Below, in pieces: positions 37,538 through 45,360 of a DNA stretch of 64,000 bases. Numbering within the stretch: the first letter of the stretch is position 1; every line of letters begins with the position of its first letter. Where the stretch lies: assembly GCA_036502625.1 (NCBI GenBank), contig DASXYG010000130.1, positions 1-64,000 of the forward strand, given 5' to 3'. The notes under the pieces are model-generated. The model saw only the letters and a program-made list of their open reading frames with translations, searched no databases and was not told the DNA's origin. Origin of the DNA: DASXYG01 sp036502625 (GTDB taxonomy: Bacteria > Actinomycetota > Actinomycetes > Streptosporangiales > Streptosporangiaceae). The translations under genes and the position numbers were made by a program.

Positions 37538-39388
37538 ATGGTGCGACCCCCTGTCATCACCGACATCCGTACGGCGCTCGCCGCGCGCGCCTTCCCCACG
37601 GTCGCCGTGTGGAACCGGCTGGAAGGGCGGCCGCGCACGACCGAGTTCGACCGGTCGCTGAAGGCCGAGGTGCGCGACCCGCTGTGGATGCTGGCGCGGC
37701 AGTGGCAGTTCGGGGAGTTCCACGGCGAGGACGCCGGATCACCGGTCACCGCGACGTACCACCTGCGCACCGCGACGGCCACGCGGTACCGGGCCCGGGA
37801 GACCGCGCCGGGCGCCGTGCCGCCGAAGCTGCCGCTGGAGACGGCGGTGGAGCGGCGCGCCGTGCCGTTCACCGTCGGCACCGACCTGATCGGCCTGGAC
37901 CTGCGGCTCGTGCTGGGCCGCAGGTGGACGAAGCTGATGAACGCCGCGATACCGCCCGGCCCGGTCCGCGACAAGATCACCGCGCGGTGGCCGATCCCGC
38001 TGCCCGACCCCGCGTCCGAGGCGGACGCCACGCTGGTCTCCCACCCGGACGTCTGGGCCACCGCGCAGGCGGTGTCCGGCCGGTCCATGGACGGCTACGA
38101 GCTGTACCGGCGGCTCAAGGCCGGCGGCCACTCCTACGACGGCACCTCCGGCGTCAACGACCACTGGAAGCAGGAGCTCGACAAGCTCAACACCCGGTTC
38201 GTGGGCTGGTTCGACGACCTCATCGCGCAGCCCGCGGCGGGCGCCGAGGCGTTCGACCCGGCGCGGCTGGAGCACAGGTTCGCCCTCGGCGTCCCCGAGT
38301 CCACCGGCGAGACGGTGCTGGCCGCCGAGGCGTACCCGGGCGGCACGCTCGACTGGCATGACTTCTCCTACGACCGGTCGGGCACGGCGCTCGGCACCGC
38401 GGGCGGCCCGGCCACGGCGACGACCGTGACCAGGACGATCGTCCCCGGGCCCGTCACGTACGCGGGCATGCCGAACGCCCGGTTCTGGGCGTTCGAGGAC
38501 GGCCGCACCGACTTCGGCGCGGTCACCGCGGACACCACCGACCTCGTGAAGCTGCTGTTCCTCGAGTTCGCCCTCGTCTACGGCGACGACTGGTTCCTGC
38601 TGCCCTGCGACCTGGACCAGGGCACGCTGGCCCGCGTGGACGGGCTGGTGTTCACCGACGTGTTCGGCCAGAAGAACTGGGTCGAGCCCGCCGGTTCGGG
38701 CCCGGACGACGACTGGCAGCGCTGGACGATGTTCAACCTGGACGTCGCGGGCGACGGCGACGGCACCGGGGCGCCGGTGGCCGCGTCGCTCGGCCTGTTC
38801 CTGCCGCCGACCGTGCCCGGCACCACCGAGGGGCCGGCCGTGGAGCAGGTGCTGATGGTCCGCGACGAGGCGGCCAACATGGTGTGGGGCATCGAGCGCG
38901 CCGTGTGGCTGGCCACCGGGTCACCGCTGGTCGGCGAGGAGGCGGCGCGCGAGACGCTGGCGTTCCGCCGCAGGCTGCACCCGCCGGACGACCCCGGCGC
39001 GCCGGTCGCCGCGATCCAGTACCAGGCGCAGAACACCGTGCCGGAGAACTGGATCCCGTTCATCCCGGTGCACGTGCCGGACGACAACCGGGAGGTCCAG
39101 TTGCAGCGCGGCGCGATGCCGCGCGTCCTCGACGGCGAGACGACGCCGCCGGTGAAGGTGCGGCCGCGCACCACCCTGCTGAGCCCCGGCCTGGACGCGG
39201 CACAGCCCGCCGCGTACTTCGTGCACGAGGAGGAGGTCCCCCGCGTCGGCACGCGGCTGGACGTCGCGTTCAACCGGGTGCGCCGGGCGGACGGCGCCCC
39301 GGTCGTGTGGCTGTCGGCGCGCCGGTCCACCGGACGCGGCGAGGCGCACAGCGGCCTGGAGTGGGACCGCCTGCTCAGCACGCCGTAG
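37538..39388 (+). CDS. Conserved protein of unknown function, last gene of the six-gene cluster
   Basis: 616 residues, no recognised domain. A striking N-terminal block KAEVRDPLWMLARQWQFGEF followed by HGEDAGSPVTATYHLRT (residues about 44-80) looks like the family signature; I recall similar LARQWQFGEF sequences in uncharacterised bacterial proteins. Later blocks include FLEFALVYGDDWFLLPCDLDQ, MVRDEAANMVWGIERAV and PENWIPFIPVHVPD. Acidic and aromatic residues are frequent, and there is no signal peptide or membrane segment. GAGGAC lies about five bases before the ATG. The strict co-direction and spacing with the five upstream genes indicate one operon of about 17 kb. The HxlR gene faces it convergently 25 bp away, marking the end of the cluster. 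Confidence 0.75.
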   Translation: MVRPPVITDIRTALAARAFPTVAVWNRLEGRPRTTEFDRSLKAEVRDPLWMLARQWQFGEFHGEDAGSPVTATYHLRTATATRYRARETAPGAVPPKLPLETAVERRAVPFTVGTDLIGLDLRLVLGRRWTKLMNAAIPPGPVRDKITARWPIPLPDPASEADATLVSHPDVWATAQAVSGRSMDGYELYRRLKAGGHSYDGTSGVNDHWKQELDKLNTRFVGWFDDLIAQPAAGAEAFDPARLEHRFALGVPESTGETVLAAEAYPGGTLDWHDFSYDRSGTALGTAGGPATATTVTRTIVPGPVTYAGMPNARFWAFEDGRTDFGAVTADTTDLVKLLFLEFALVYGDDWFLLPCDLDQGTLARVDGLVFTDVFGQKNWVEPAGSGPDDDWQRWTMFNLDVAGDGDGTGAPVAASLGLFLPPTVPGTTEGPAVEQVLMVRDEAANMVWGIERAVWLATGSPLVGEEAARETLAFRRRLHPPDDPGAPVAAIQYQAQNTVPENWIPFIPVHVPDDNREVQLQRGAMPRVLDGETTPPVKVRPRTTLLSPGLDAAQPAAYFVHEEEVPRVGTRLDVAFNRVRRADGAPVVWLSARRSTGRGEAHSGLEWDRLLSTP

Positions 39389-39413
39389 CCCGTACCGGAG
39401 GCCGGCCGCCGCA

Positions 39414-39902
39414 TCAGGTCCGCTCGTCTCCCGACAGGCGCCGCAGGGTGGCCTCGTCGGCGTCCGGCCCCGGTACGTACGCGAACCCCGGCCCGGGGAT
39501 CTCCCGGCCGGTGTTCCGGTCGATCATCACCGGGTCCACCGGATGGCCGGAATCCGCGTCCACCAGGAGCACGTTGTCCCGCTCCGGCGCGGCGTGCGCG
39601 CGCCCCCAGGTGGCCAGCGCCACGAGCACCGGCTGGAAGTCGCGCCCGGCGTCGGTCAGGACGTACTCGTACCGCGCCGGCCGGTCGGCGTAGCGCCGCC
39701 GGTCCAGCAGCCCCGACTCCACCAGCGTGTTCAGCCGCCGGGTCAGCGAGTTCGTCGAGATGCCCAGGCTGCGCTCGAACTGGTCGAAGCGGGTCAGGCC
39801 GTGGAACGCGTCGCGCAGGATCAGGATCGACCACCACTCGCCGACCCGGTCGAGCGTCAGCGCGGTCGGGCAGTTCATGCCCGCGAAACTCTTGTGCCGC
39901 AT
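39414..39902 (-). CDS. HxlR family transcriptional regulator
   Basis: A 162-residue winged-helix regulator. The HxlR signature is clear: MNCPTALTLDRVGEWWSILI, RDAFHGLTRFDQFERSLGIS and NSLTRRLNTLVESGLLDRR, then YVLTDAGRDFQPVLVALATWG. The cysteine in NCP is the position used for redox or electrophile sensing in several HxlR-type regulators. A C-terminal extension of about 40 residues (VDADSGHPVDPVMIDRNTGR) is common in actinobacterial members. The start at 39902 is preferred because it has AGGGGG ten bases upstream; an internal ATG eight codons later is possible. It is divergent from an MFS exporter with a palindrome in between, the standard layout for a local repressor. Confidence 0.93.
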   Translation of the reverse strand: MRHKSFAGMNCPTALTLDRVGEWWSILILRDAFHGLTRFDQFERSLGISTNSLTRRLNTLVESGLLDRRRYADRPARYEYVLTDAGRDFQPVLVALATWGRAHAAPERDNVLLVDADSGHPVDPVMIDRNTGREIPGPGFAYVPGPDADEATLRRLSGDERT

Positions 39903-39916
39903 TCGACCGCACCCCC

Positions 39917-39964
39917 TTGCGTCATGGAAGCCACCAACTGTACTTTCCCTTCCATTATGGAAGG
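39917..39964 (+). promoter_or_regulatory. MFS exporter promoter with HxlR-operator-like palindrome; likely leaderless
   Basis: A -35-like TTGCGT (39917-39922) and a -10-like TACTTT (39941-39946), 18 bp apart, would start transcription at about 39953. That is almost on the ATG at 39957, which has no Shine-Dalgarno site, so a leaderless mRNA is likely. CCTTCCAT-T-ATGGAAGG (39948-39964), a palindrome with 8-bp arms, covers the start site. A bound repressor here would block transcription directly; the divergent HxlR gene is the obvious candidate. Confidence 0.55.
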
Positions 39965-41354
39965 AACTCGATCGTGGCCGGTCTTCGCGGTCACCGCGCT
40001 CGGCGCCTTCGTCGCGTCGCTCGACGTCTCGATCGTCAACATCGCCTTCCCGTCCGTCCGCGCCTCCTTCCCCGACGTCACGGAGGCGGGCCTGGCCTGG
40101 ATCATCACCGCGTACGGCATCGTGTTCGGCGCGCTGCTCGTCACTGCGGGCCGCCTGTCCGACCGCTACGGGCGGCGCCGCGTCTTCGTGACCGGCCTCG
40201 CGGTCTTCGGCGCGGCGTCCGCGCTGTGCGGCCTGGCCCCGTCGCTGCCGGTCCTCGTGGCCGGGCGCGCGGTGCAGGCCGTCGGGTCGGCGTGCGTGCT
40301 GCCGTCCTCGCTGGGCCTGCTGCTCGCCGCGTACCCGGCCGCGCGGCGGTCCCAGGTCGTCGCGTTCTGGAGCGGCGTCGGCGCGCTGGCCATCGCCACC
40401 GGGCCGAGCCTCGGCGCGGTGATCGTCCAGGGCCTCGGCTGGCGCGGCGTCTTCTACGTGAACCTGCCGGTCTGCGCGCTGGCGATCGCCGGGGTACGGC
40501 CGGCGCTGCGCGCGTCGGGCCTGGCCGACGACCGTACGGACGCCGCGGGCCGCGGCGACCCGCTGGGCGTCGTGCTGCTCATCGCCGGCCTGTCCGCGCT
40601 GGTCCTGGCGATCTCCCAGGGCAACGACTGGGGCTGGTCGGACCCCCGCCTGCTCGCCGCCCTCGCCGCCGCCGCCGTCCTGCTCGCCGCGTTCGTCGTA
40701 CGGGCGCACCGCCGTACGGACACCGTCCTGGACCTCACGCTGTTCCGCGAGCGCGCGTTCTCCGCCGCCAACTCCGCGATGATCGTCTTCAACGTGGGGT
40801 TCTTCGCGATGCTGCTCGGCAACATCCTGTTCCTCACCGGCGTCTGGCACTGGACGACCCTCGCCGCCGGGCTGGCCGTCACGCCCGGCCCGATCGTGGT
40901 GGCGCTGGTGTCCGGCCAGGCGGGACGGGTCGCCGCGCGGATCGGCTTCCGCCCGGTGCTGCTCGTCGGCGCGGCCTTCTTCGTCGGCGGCATGGCGTGG
41001 TACCGCTTCAAGGTCGGCCCCGAGCCGGACTTCCTCGGCGCGTGGCTGCCCGGCGCGCTGCTGAGCGCCGTGGGCATCGCGCTGACCGTGCCCGTGCTGG
41101 CCGCGGGCGCGGTGTCCACGCTGCCGCCGCACCGGTTCGGCGTGGGCAGCGCGGTGAACCAGACGGCACGCCAGGTCGGCGGCGCGATCGGCGTGGCGGT
41201 GCTGGTCACGGTCCTCGGCCCGGCCGCGTCGCTGCGCGGCTTCCAGCACGTGTGGGTCGTCATCGCCGTGTGCGCGCTGGCGTCGGCGTGCCTGTCCGCG
41301 CTGATCGGCGCCCGCCGTACGGCAGAGGTCACCGGGCCCGTCCCCGCCCGGTGA
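39957..41354 (+). CDS. MFS drug exporter, DHA2 (EmrB/QacA-like) type
   Basis: A 465-residue multi-pass transporter. The start has the family-typical LGAFVASLDVSIVNIAFPSV (motif D1 region), followed by motif A GRLSDRYGRRRVFVTGLAVF and motif C-like GVGALAIATGPSLGAVI with GWRGVFYVNLPV directly after. These are hallmarks of proton-coupled drug exporters with 14 transmembrane segments. Late segments such as GVGSAVNQTARQVGGAIGVAVL agree. The ATG at 39957 is chosen over one at 39924 because the -10 box would place transcription start downstream of the earlier codon. Regulation is probably by the divergent HxlR protein, with the transported compound as inducer. It is convergent with the aldolase/racemase-like gene, where GGGACCGGTCCC (41395-41406) lies between the stops. 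Confidence 0.93.
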   Translation: MEGTRSWPVFAVTALGAFVASLDVSIVNIAFPSVRASFPDVTEAGLAWIITAYGIVFGALLVTAGRLSDRYGRRRVFVTGLAVFGAASALCGLAPSLPVLVAGRAVQAVGSACVLPSSLGLLLAAYPAARRSQVVAFWSGVGALAIATGPSLGAVIVQGLGWRGVFYVNLPVCALAIAGVRPALRASGLADDRTDAAGRGDPLGVVLLIAGLSALVLAISQGNDWGWSDPRLLAALAAAAVLLAAFVVRAHRRTDTVLDLTLFRERAFSAANSAMIVFNVGFFAMLLGNILFLTGVWHWTTLAAGLAVTPGPIVVALVSGQAGRVAARIGFRPVLLVGAAFFVGGMAWYRFKVGPEPDFLGAWLPGALLSAVGIALTVPVLAAGAVSTLPPHRFGVGSAVNQTARQVGGAIGVAVLVTVLGPAASLRGFQHVWVVIAVCALASACLSALIGARRTAEVTGPVPAR

Positions 41355-41408
41355 CCGCCCCCGCCGCCGCTCGGGCAGCGTAGGGGCCCGCGCGGGGACC
41401 GGTCCCGG

Positions 41409-42524
41409 TCAGTGCCGGGCGCGGATCTCCCAGGTCTCCGTGGCGCCGTCGGGGTGCACGGCGTACGCGCGGCTCCACATGTTGGTGGCCGTGCACGCGT
41501 GGTTCGGGATGATCCGCAGCGGCTCGCCCACGGCCAGGTCCGCCGTGCCGGGTCCCGTCAGGTAGCCGTGCTCCTCGTTGGCGGCCGCGAACGTGATGCC
41601 GTCGCGAGGGCGTACGTCCAGGTCGCAGACCAGGCCGAGGCCGCCCGCCGTCGGGTTGCCGTCCGAGCTCATCGACTTGGATCCGGCGTCGATGATCGCC
41701 CGCCCGGCGCGCTGGGTGCTGACCACGCGGGCCAGCACCGTCTGCGCGCAGGTCTCCGCGGTGGCGCTGCCGTTGCCGATCTGGTTGGCGTCGTAGTAGA
41801 CGTACGTGCCGGGCCGCGCCTCGGTGACGCCGTCGACCACCGGCGACGACGTGGCCGCCGGGGTGGAGCCCACCGAGACGATGGGGCTGGCGTGCCCCGC
41901 GTCGCGCAGCCCGCCGGCGATCTCGGCGAGCAGCTTGCCCGCCGCGGTTCCCGCCGCCTCGACGGCGGCGCGGTCGCCCGCGTGCTTGCCGACGTGGCCC
42001 TCGTGCGTCATGACGCCGCGCAGCTCCAGCGCGGGCAGCGCGGCGAGCGCCGCCGCGGTGGCCACCGCGTGGTCGGGGTCGACGCCCGCGCGGTGCAGCC
42101 CCGTGTCGCACTCCATGAGGTACGGCACCGCCACCCCCGCGTCGGCGGCCGCGCGGGCCAGCGGCTCGGCGGCCTCCACGGAGTCCAGCGCCACCATCAG
42201 CCCGCCGCGGCGCAGCGCCTCCACCGCGAACGCCACCTTCACCGGCCCGACCGGCTGGTGCGCCCACAGCAGGTCGTCCACGCCCTCGTCCTGCAGCAGC
42301 CGCACCTCGGCGGGCGTGGAACAGGTGAAGCCGATCGCCCCTGCGGCGAGCTGCCGCCGCGCCACCTCCAGGCACTTCGACGTCTTAAAGTGCGGCCGCA
42401 GCCGTACGCCCGCGCCCGCCATGCGCGCCGCCATGTCCGCGACGTTGCGGTCAAGCCGCGCCACATCCACGACGAGCGACGGACTCCCCATCCCACCGAA
42501 CGGACCAGCCATCTCGTACCCCAT
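41409..42524 (-). CDS. PLP-dependent alanine racemase-fold enzyme (D-threonine aldolase/DSD1-like)
   Basis: About 371 residues, the size of D-threonine aldolase and D-serine dehydratase-like proteins. The N-terminal barrel starts SPSLVVDVARLDRNVADMA and carries the PLP lysine in RLRPHFKTSKCLEVA, the family motif. Further barrel segments are GLMVALDSVEAAEPLARA, LMECDTGLHRAGVDPD, ELRGVMTHEGHVGKH and SVGSTPAATSSPVVDGV. The C-terminal part contains NEEHGYLTGPG and IIPNHACTATNMWSRAYAV, where the His and Cys bind the metal in DSD1-like enzymes. It likely cleaves or dehydrates D-3-hydroxyamino acids. Start candidates are 42542, 42524 and 42512; 42524 has GAGGGG just upstream. The upstream 860 bp are repeats. 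Confidence 0.85.
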   Translation of the reverse strand: MGYEMAGPFGGMGSPSLVVDVARLDRNVADMAARMAGAGVRLRPHFKTSKCLEVARRQLAAGAIGFTCSTPAEVRLLQDEGVDDLLWAHQPVGPVKVAFAVEALRRGGLMVALDSVEAAEPLARAAADAGVAVPYLMECDTGLHRAGVDPDHAVATAAALAALPALELRGVMTHEGHVGKHAGDRAAVEAAGTAAGKLLAEIAGGLRDAGHASPIVSVGSTPAATSSPVVDGVTEARPGTYVYYDANQIGNGSATAETCAQTVLARVVSTQRAGRAIIDAGSKSMSSDGNPTAGGLGLVCDLDVRPRDGITFAAANEEHGYLTGPGTADLAVGEPLRIIPNHACTATNMWSRAYAVHPDGATETWEIRARH

Positions 42525-42599
42525 CCCCTCAACCGCCCACATCCTGCCCGACCGTCCGATTATGGCGGTTTCGCTGCCCGTGGCGGGCTCGGGGAAGCC

Positions 42600-42780
42600 G
42601 CGCGGTGCGCGTGACAGGGGCCGCGCCGCGCGTGACAAAGGCCGCGCTACGCGCGACTGATTTGCCGCGACCTCAGCCCGGCACCTTCTTCGCTGAACCG
42701 CGGGGGCTTCGCCCTCTGCACGGCCCCCGTCCCGGTTCGCTCCACGGGGAAGGCCGCGCTGCGCGGGGGAAAGCCGCACG
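42600..42780. repeat. Direct-oriented copy of the dispersed repeat, outside the inverted-repeat arm
   Basis: One module of the dispersed family lies here in the same orientation as the following arm: the core (preceded by AAA) begins at 42637, then TTTGCCGCGACCTCAGCCC, a TTCTTCGCTGAACCGC segment and GGGGGCTTCGCCCTC, whose GGGC-TTC-GCCC forms a small hairpin. The next cores at 42791 and 42956 are 154 and 165 bp further on, so this region is a three-unit tandem array. Two of the units form part of the long inverted repeat. No gene is visible. Confidence 0.8.
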
Positions 42781-43225
42781 GCACAGAGACAAAGGCCGCG
42801 CTACGCGCGACTGACTTACCGCGACCTCAGCCCGGCATCTCCTTCGCTGGGCCGCGGGGGCTTCGCCCTCTGCGCGACCCCCGCCCCGGTTCGCTCCACG
42901 GGGCGGGTCGTGGCCTGGGCCTGGCATGCGGGGAGAAGGCCGCCTTGCGCGTGACAAAGGCCGCGCTGCGCGCGACTGATTTTCCGCGACCTTGGTGGGG
43001 CGGGTTTTTGGGTTGGGCCGCGGGGGCTTCGCCCCTTGAGCAAGCTCGCCGGTGGCTGGGGCACGGTGACACACACCGGGGAGCGCGGGCGGGTTGGGGC
43101 CGCGCGTTAGAGACCTTAGGGCGGGGTCGGGTTAGGGCGGCAGCCTCCGCGGCCTAACCCCGAGAACGGGTGACTGAGGTCGCGGGCAGGGCAGTCGCGC
43201 GCAGCGCGGCCTTTGGCGGGAGGCC
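42781..43225. repeat. Left arm of a ~440-bp inverted repeat flanking the glycosyltransferase gene
   Basis: Read in reverse complement, this stretch matches 44697-45131 along its whole length with a few small gaps; in the parts I aligned by eye about nine of ten bases agree. The arm contains two copies of the dispersed module (cores at 42791 and 42956) plus a distinctive segment: CACACACCGGGGAGCGCGGG, the GTTAGAGACCTTAGGGCGG box, then the hairpin-forming GGGTTAGGGCGG and CCTAACCCCGAGAACGGGTG, and an inverted core at 43194-43214. With the right arm it encloses about 1.47 kb holding a single gene. I see no transposase, so it is not a recognised insertion sequence. Confidence 0.88.
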
Positions 43226-43384
43226 GCCGCGCAGCGCCAGCGGAGGACGCAGGGGCCTGAGGTCGCGAGGAGGGGGAGAGGGGGGTGGGTTTGTTTGGGG
43301 GGCTTGGGTGTCCTTTGTGTGGGGGGTTCTTGGGTAGGCAGTCGGCGGGAAGTTGTGCGGGCCTCTCTGGGAGGGGTTGTGGGC

Positions 43385-44560
43385 ATGTCGGTGGCGAGTT
43401 CGCGGTCGGTGGCGGGGGCGGCTACTGCTCCGGGGCGGTTGCTTCTGCTTACCGGGACCATGGGTGAGGGACACAATGTGGCCGCCCGGGCGCTTGAGGA
43501 GTCGGCGCGGCGGGTTTGGCCTGGTTGTGAGATCGGGGTCGTGGACGTCCTTGACGTCATGGGGGCCGGTGCGGGGGACGCGCTGCGCGGGACGTACGTG
43601 ACGAACGTGCAGGTCACGCCCTGGCTGTACGAGCTGTTCTTCGCGTCGATCCATCGCATGGAGTGGTTCGCGCGTACGTCGAAGCGGGTGCTCGGGTCTT
43701 GGGCGGCGCTGCACCTGGCCGCGGAGATCGACGCGTTCCGGCCGGACCTCATCGTGTCGACGTACCACGTGGCCAGCGCGGCGCTGGCGACGCTGCGCCG
43801 CCGCGGCGGGCTGCACATGCCGACCGCGACCTGGGTGACGGACTTCGCGCCGCACCCCATGTGGATGTTCGCCGACACCGACGTCACGTACGTGCTGCAC
43901 GAGACGTCCGCCTCGGCGGCGCGGTCGGTCGAGCCGGACGCGCGCGTCCGGGTGGCGGCGCCGCCGGTGGGCGACGCGTTCACCCCGGGCGACCGGCGTG
44001 CCGCGCGCGCCGCGCTCGGGTGGGCGCCCGGTGAGTACGTCCTCCTGCTGTCCGCCGGGTCGTACGGCTTCGGCGAGATCGACGCGACCGTGGACGCGCT
44101 GCTCGGCGCCGACGAGGACGCGCGGATCGTGGTCGTCTGCGGCCGCAACGCCAAGCTCGCCGAGCGGCTGCGCGGGCGCGGGCTGCCCGAGGCGCGGCTG
44201 ACCGTCCTCGACTGGGTGGACGACATGCCGACGTACCTGCACGCCACGGACGTCGTGCTGACCAACGCCGGAGGCTCGACCGTGCTGGAGGCGCTGGCCT
44301 GCGGGCGCGCGGTCGTGACGTACCGGCCGATCGCCGCGCACGGCCGCGCCAACTCCGCGCTGCTCGCCGAGGCGGGGCTGGCGCTGTTCCCCGCCGACGA
44401 AGCCGAGTTCGCCGACGCGATCAAGGCGCTGCGGACCCCGACCGTACGGGCCAGGTACGAACGGGCCGCTCGCGCGTACGCGCAGGCCCACGCCCGCGCC
44501 GACGACCTGCGCGCCCTCGCCCGCCTGATGCCGTCCACGGCCTCCGGCGCGGCAGGCTGA
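43385..44560 (+). CDS. MGDG synthase/MurG-like glycosyltransferase (GT28 family)
   Basis: A 391-residue cytoplasmic or membrane-associated glycosyltransferase. The N-terminal acceptor domain has LLLLTGTMGEGHNVAARALEE, the glycine/histidine loop typical of monogalactosyldiacylglycerol synthase-like enzymes, and IVSTYHVASAALATL. The C-terminal donor domain has YVLLLSAGSYGFGEIDATV and the nucleotide-sugar site VVLTNAGGSTVLEALACGRAV. It probably adds sugar to a lipid such as diacylglycerol or a polyprenyl acceptor. The ATG at 43385 has GAGGGG eight bases upstream; upstream in-frame starts lie in G-rich low-complexity DNA. It is alone, enclosed by 440-bp inverted repeats, and base composition inside the gene is like that of its neighbours. 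Confidence 0.88.
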   Translation: MSVASSRSVAGAATAPGRLLLLTGTMGEGHNVAARALEESARRVWPGCEIGVVDVLDVMGAGAGDALRGTYVTNVQVTPWLYELFFASIHRMEWFARTSKRVLGSWAALHLAAEIDAFRPDLIVSTYHVASAALATLRRRGGLHMPTATWVTDFAPHPMWMFADTDVTYVLHETSASAARSVEPDARVRVAAPPVGDAFTPGDRRAARAALGWAPGEYVLLLSAGSYGFGEIDATVDALLGADEDARIVVVCGRNAKLAERLRGRGLPEARLTVLDWVDDMPTYLHATDVVLTNAGGSTVLEALACGRAVVTYRPIAAHGRANSALLAEAGLALFPADEAEFADAIKALRTPTVRARYERAARAYAQAHARADDLRALARLMPSTASGAAG

Positions 44561-44696
44561 CCCGCCTGCCCGCAAACCCCCTCCCTGACCCGCCCGCACG
44601 CGAACCCCCTCCCCTCGCGCCGCACCCAGGCAACCGGCCCCCGCATCCCACACCTCACCTCAGGGCGGGGCGGGATCCCCGCAGGGGCTGCGCCAC

Positions 44697-45131
44697 GGCC
44701 TCCCCCGCCAAAGGCCGCGCTGCGCGCGACAGCCCGCCCGCGACCTCAGTCACCCGTTCTCGGGGTTAGGCCGCGGAGCCTGCCGCCCTAACCCGACCCC
44801 GCCCTAAGGTCTCTAACGCGCGGCCCCGACCCGCCCGCGCTCCCCGGTGTGTGCGCTGCGCCCCAGCCACCGGCGAGCCCGCTCAAAGGGCGAAGCCCCC
44901 GCGGCCCAACCCAAAGACCGCTGCACCAAGGTCGCGGCAAATCAGTCGCGCGCAGCGCGGCCTTTCCCCGCGCATGCCACGCCCAGGCCACCTGCCCCAG
45001 CACGACCCGCCCCGTGGAACGAACCAGGGCGGGGGTCGCGCAGAGGGCGAAGCCCCCGCGCCCCAGCGAAGGAGATGCCGGGCTAAGGTCGCGGCAAATC
45101 AGTCGCGCGCAGCGCGGCCTTTTCTCACGCG
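44697..45131. repeat. Right arm of the ~440-bp inverted repeat
   Basis: Mirror of 42781-43225. In order from the gene outward it shows a core on the plus strand (from 44710), the CACCCGTTCTCGGGGTTAGG segment, CCGCCCTAAGGTCTCTAACG, CTCCCCGGTGTGTGCG, GGGCGAAGCCCCCGCGGCCC, then minus-strand cores at 44945-44965 and 45103-45123. The same blocks appear inverted and in reverse order in the left arm. Weaker similarity continues inward to about 44650 on this side and 43271 on the other. The arms are long enough to support homologous recombination that would flip the enclosed gene. Confidence 0.88.
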
Positions 45132-45230
45132 CAACGCGGCCTCCCCTCCGCGCAGCGCGGCCTTATCTCACGCGCACCGCGGCCTCCCCTCCGCGCAACG
45201 CGGCCTCCCCCTCACACAACGCAACCCTCC
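45132..45230. repeat. Short degenerate repeats next to the right arm
   Basis: Four imperfect copies of a GCGCAACGCGGCCTCCCCTC-like unit (variants GCGCAGCGCGGCCTTATCTC and GCGCACCGCGGCCTCCCCTC) lie here, looking like truncated cores of the dispersed repeat. Between here and the isomerase gene at 45361 the DNA is C-rich with no gene that I can support. Confidence 0.65.
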
Positions 45231-45360
45231 AAGGACACCCAGCCCGCAGGAACCCCGCCCGCCAGGAACCAGACACCCCGCCAGAAACCCAAACGGATCC
45301 AGAAGCCAGGCCGCCCGCCAGAAGCCGAAACCCAAGCCGAGCCAGCCACCCCCCACCCCC

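Noticed and set aside
28800..38088. Two very long minus-strand frames opposite the six-gene cluster
   Set aside because: They mirror the plus-strand genes, which have coupled overlaps, ribosome sites and conserved motifs; the minus products are Arg/His/Val-rich and featureless.
41395..41406. Bidirectional terminator at GGGACCGGTCCC between MFS and aldolase-like genes
   Set aside because: A perfect palindrome with no loop and no T-run on either side; too weak to call as a terminator.
43154..44653. 499-codon minus-strand frame opposite the glycosyltransferase
   Set aside because: The plus-strand frame has the GT28 motifs and ribosome site; the minus frame ends in repeat-derived sequence.
42781..45131. 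Insertion sequence or composite transposon around the glycosyltransferase
   Set aside because: No transposase, no clear target-site duplication, and the arms are built from the chromosomal dispersed repeat. Kept as an inverted-repeat cassette instead.
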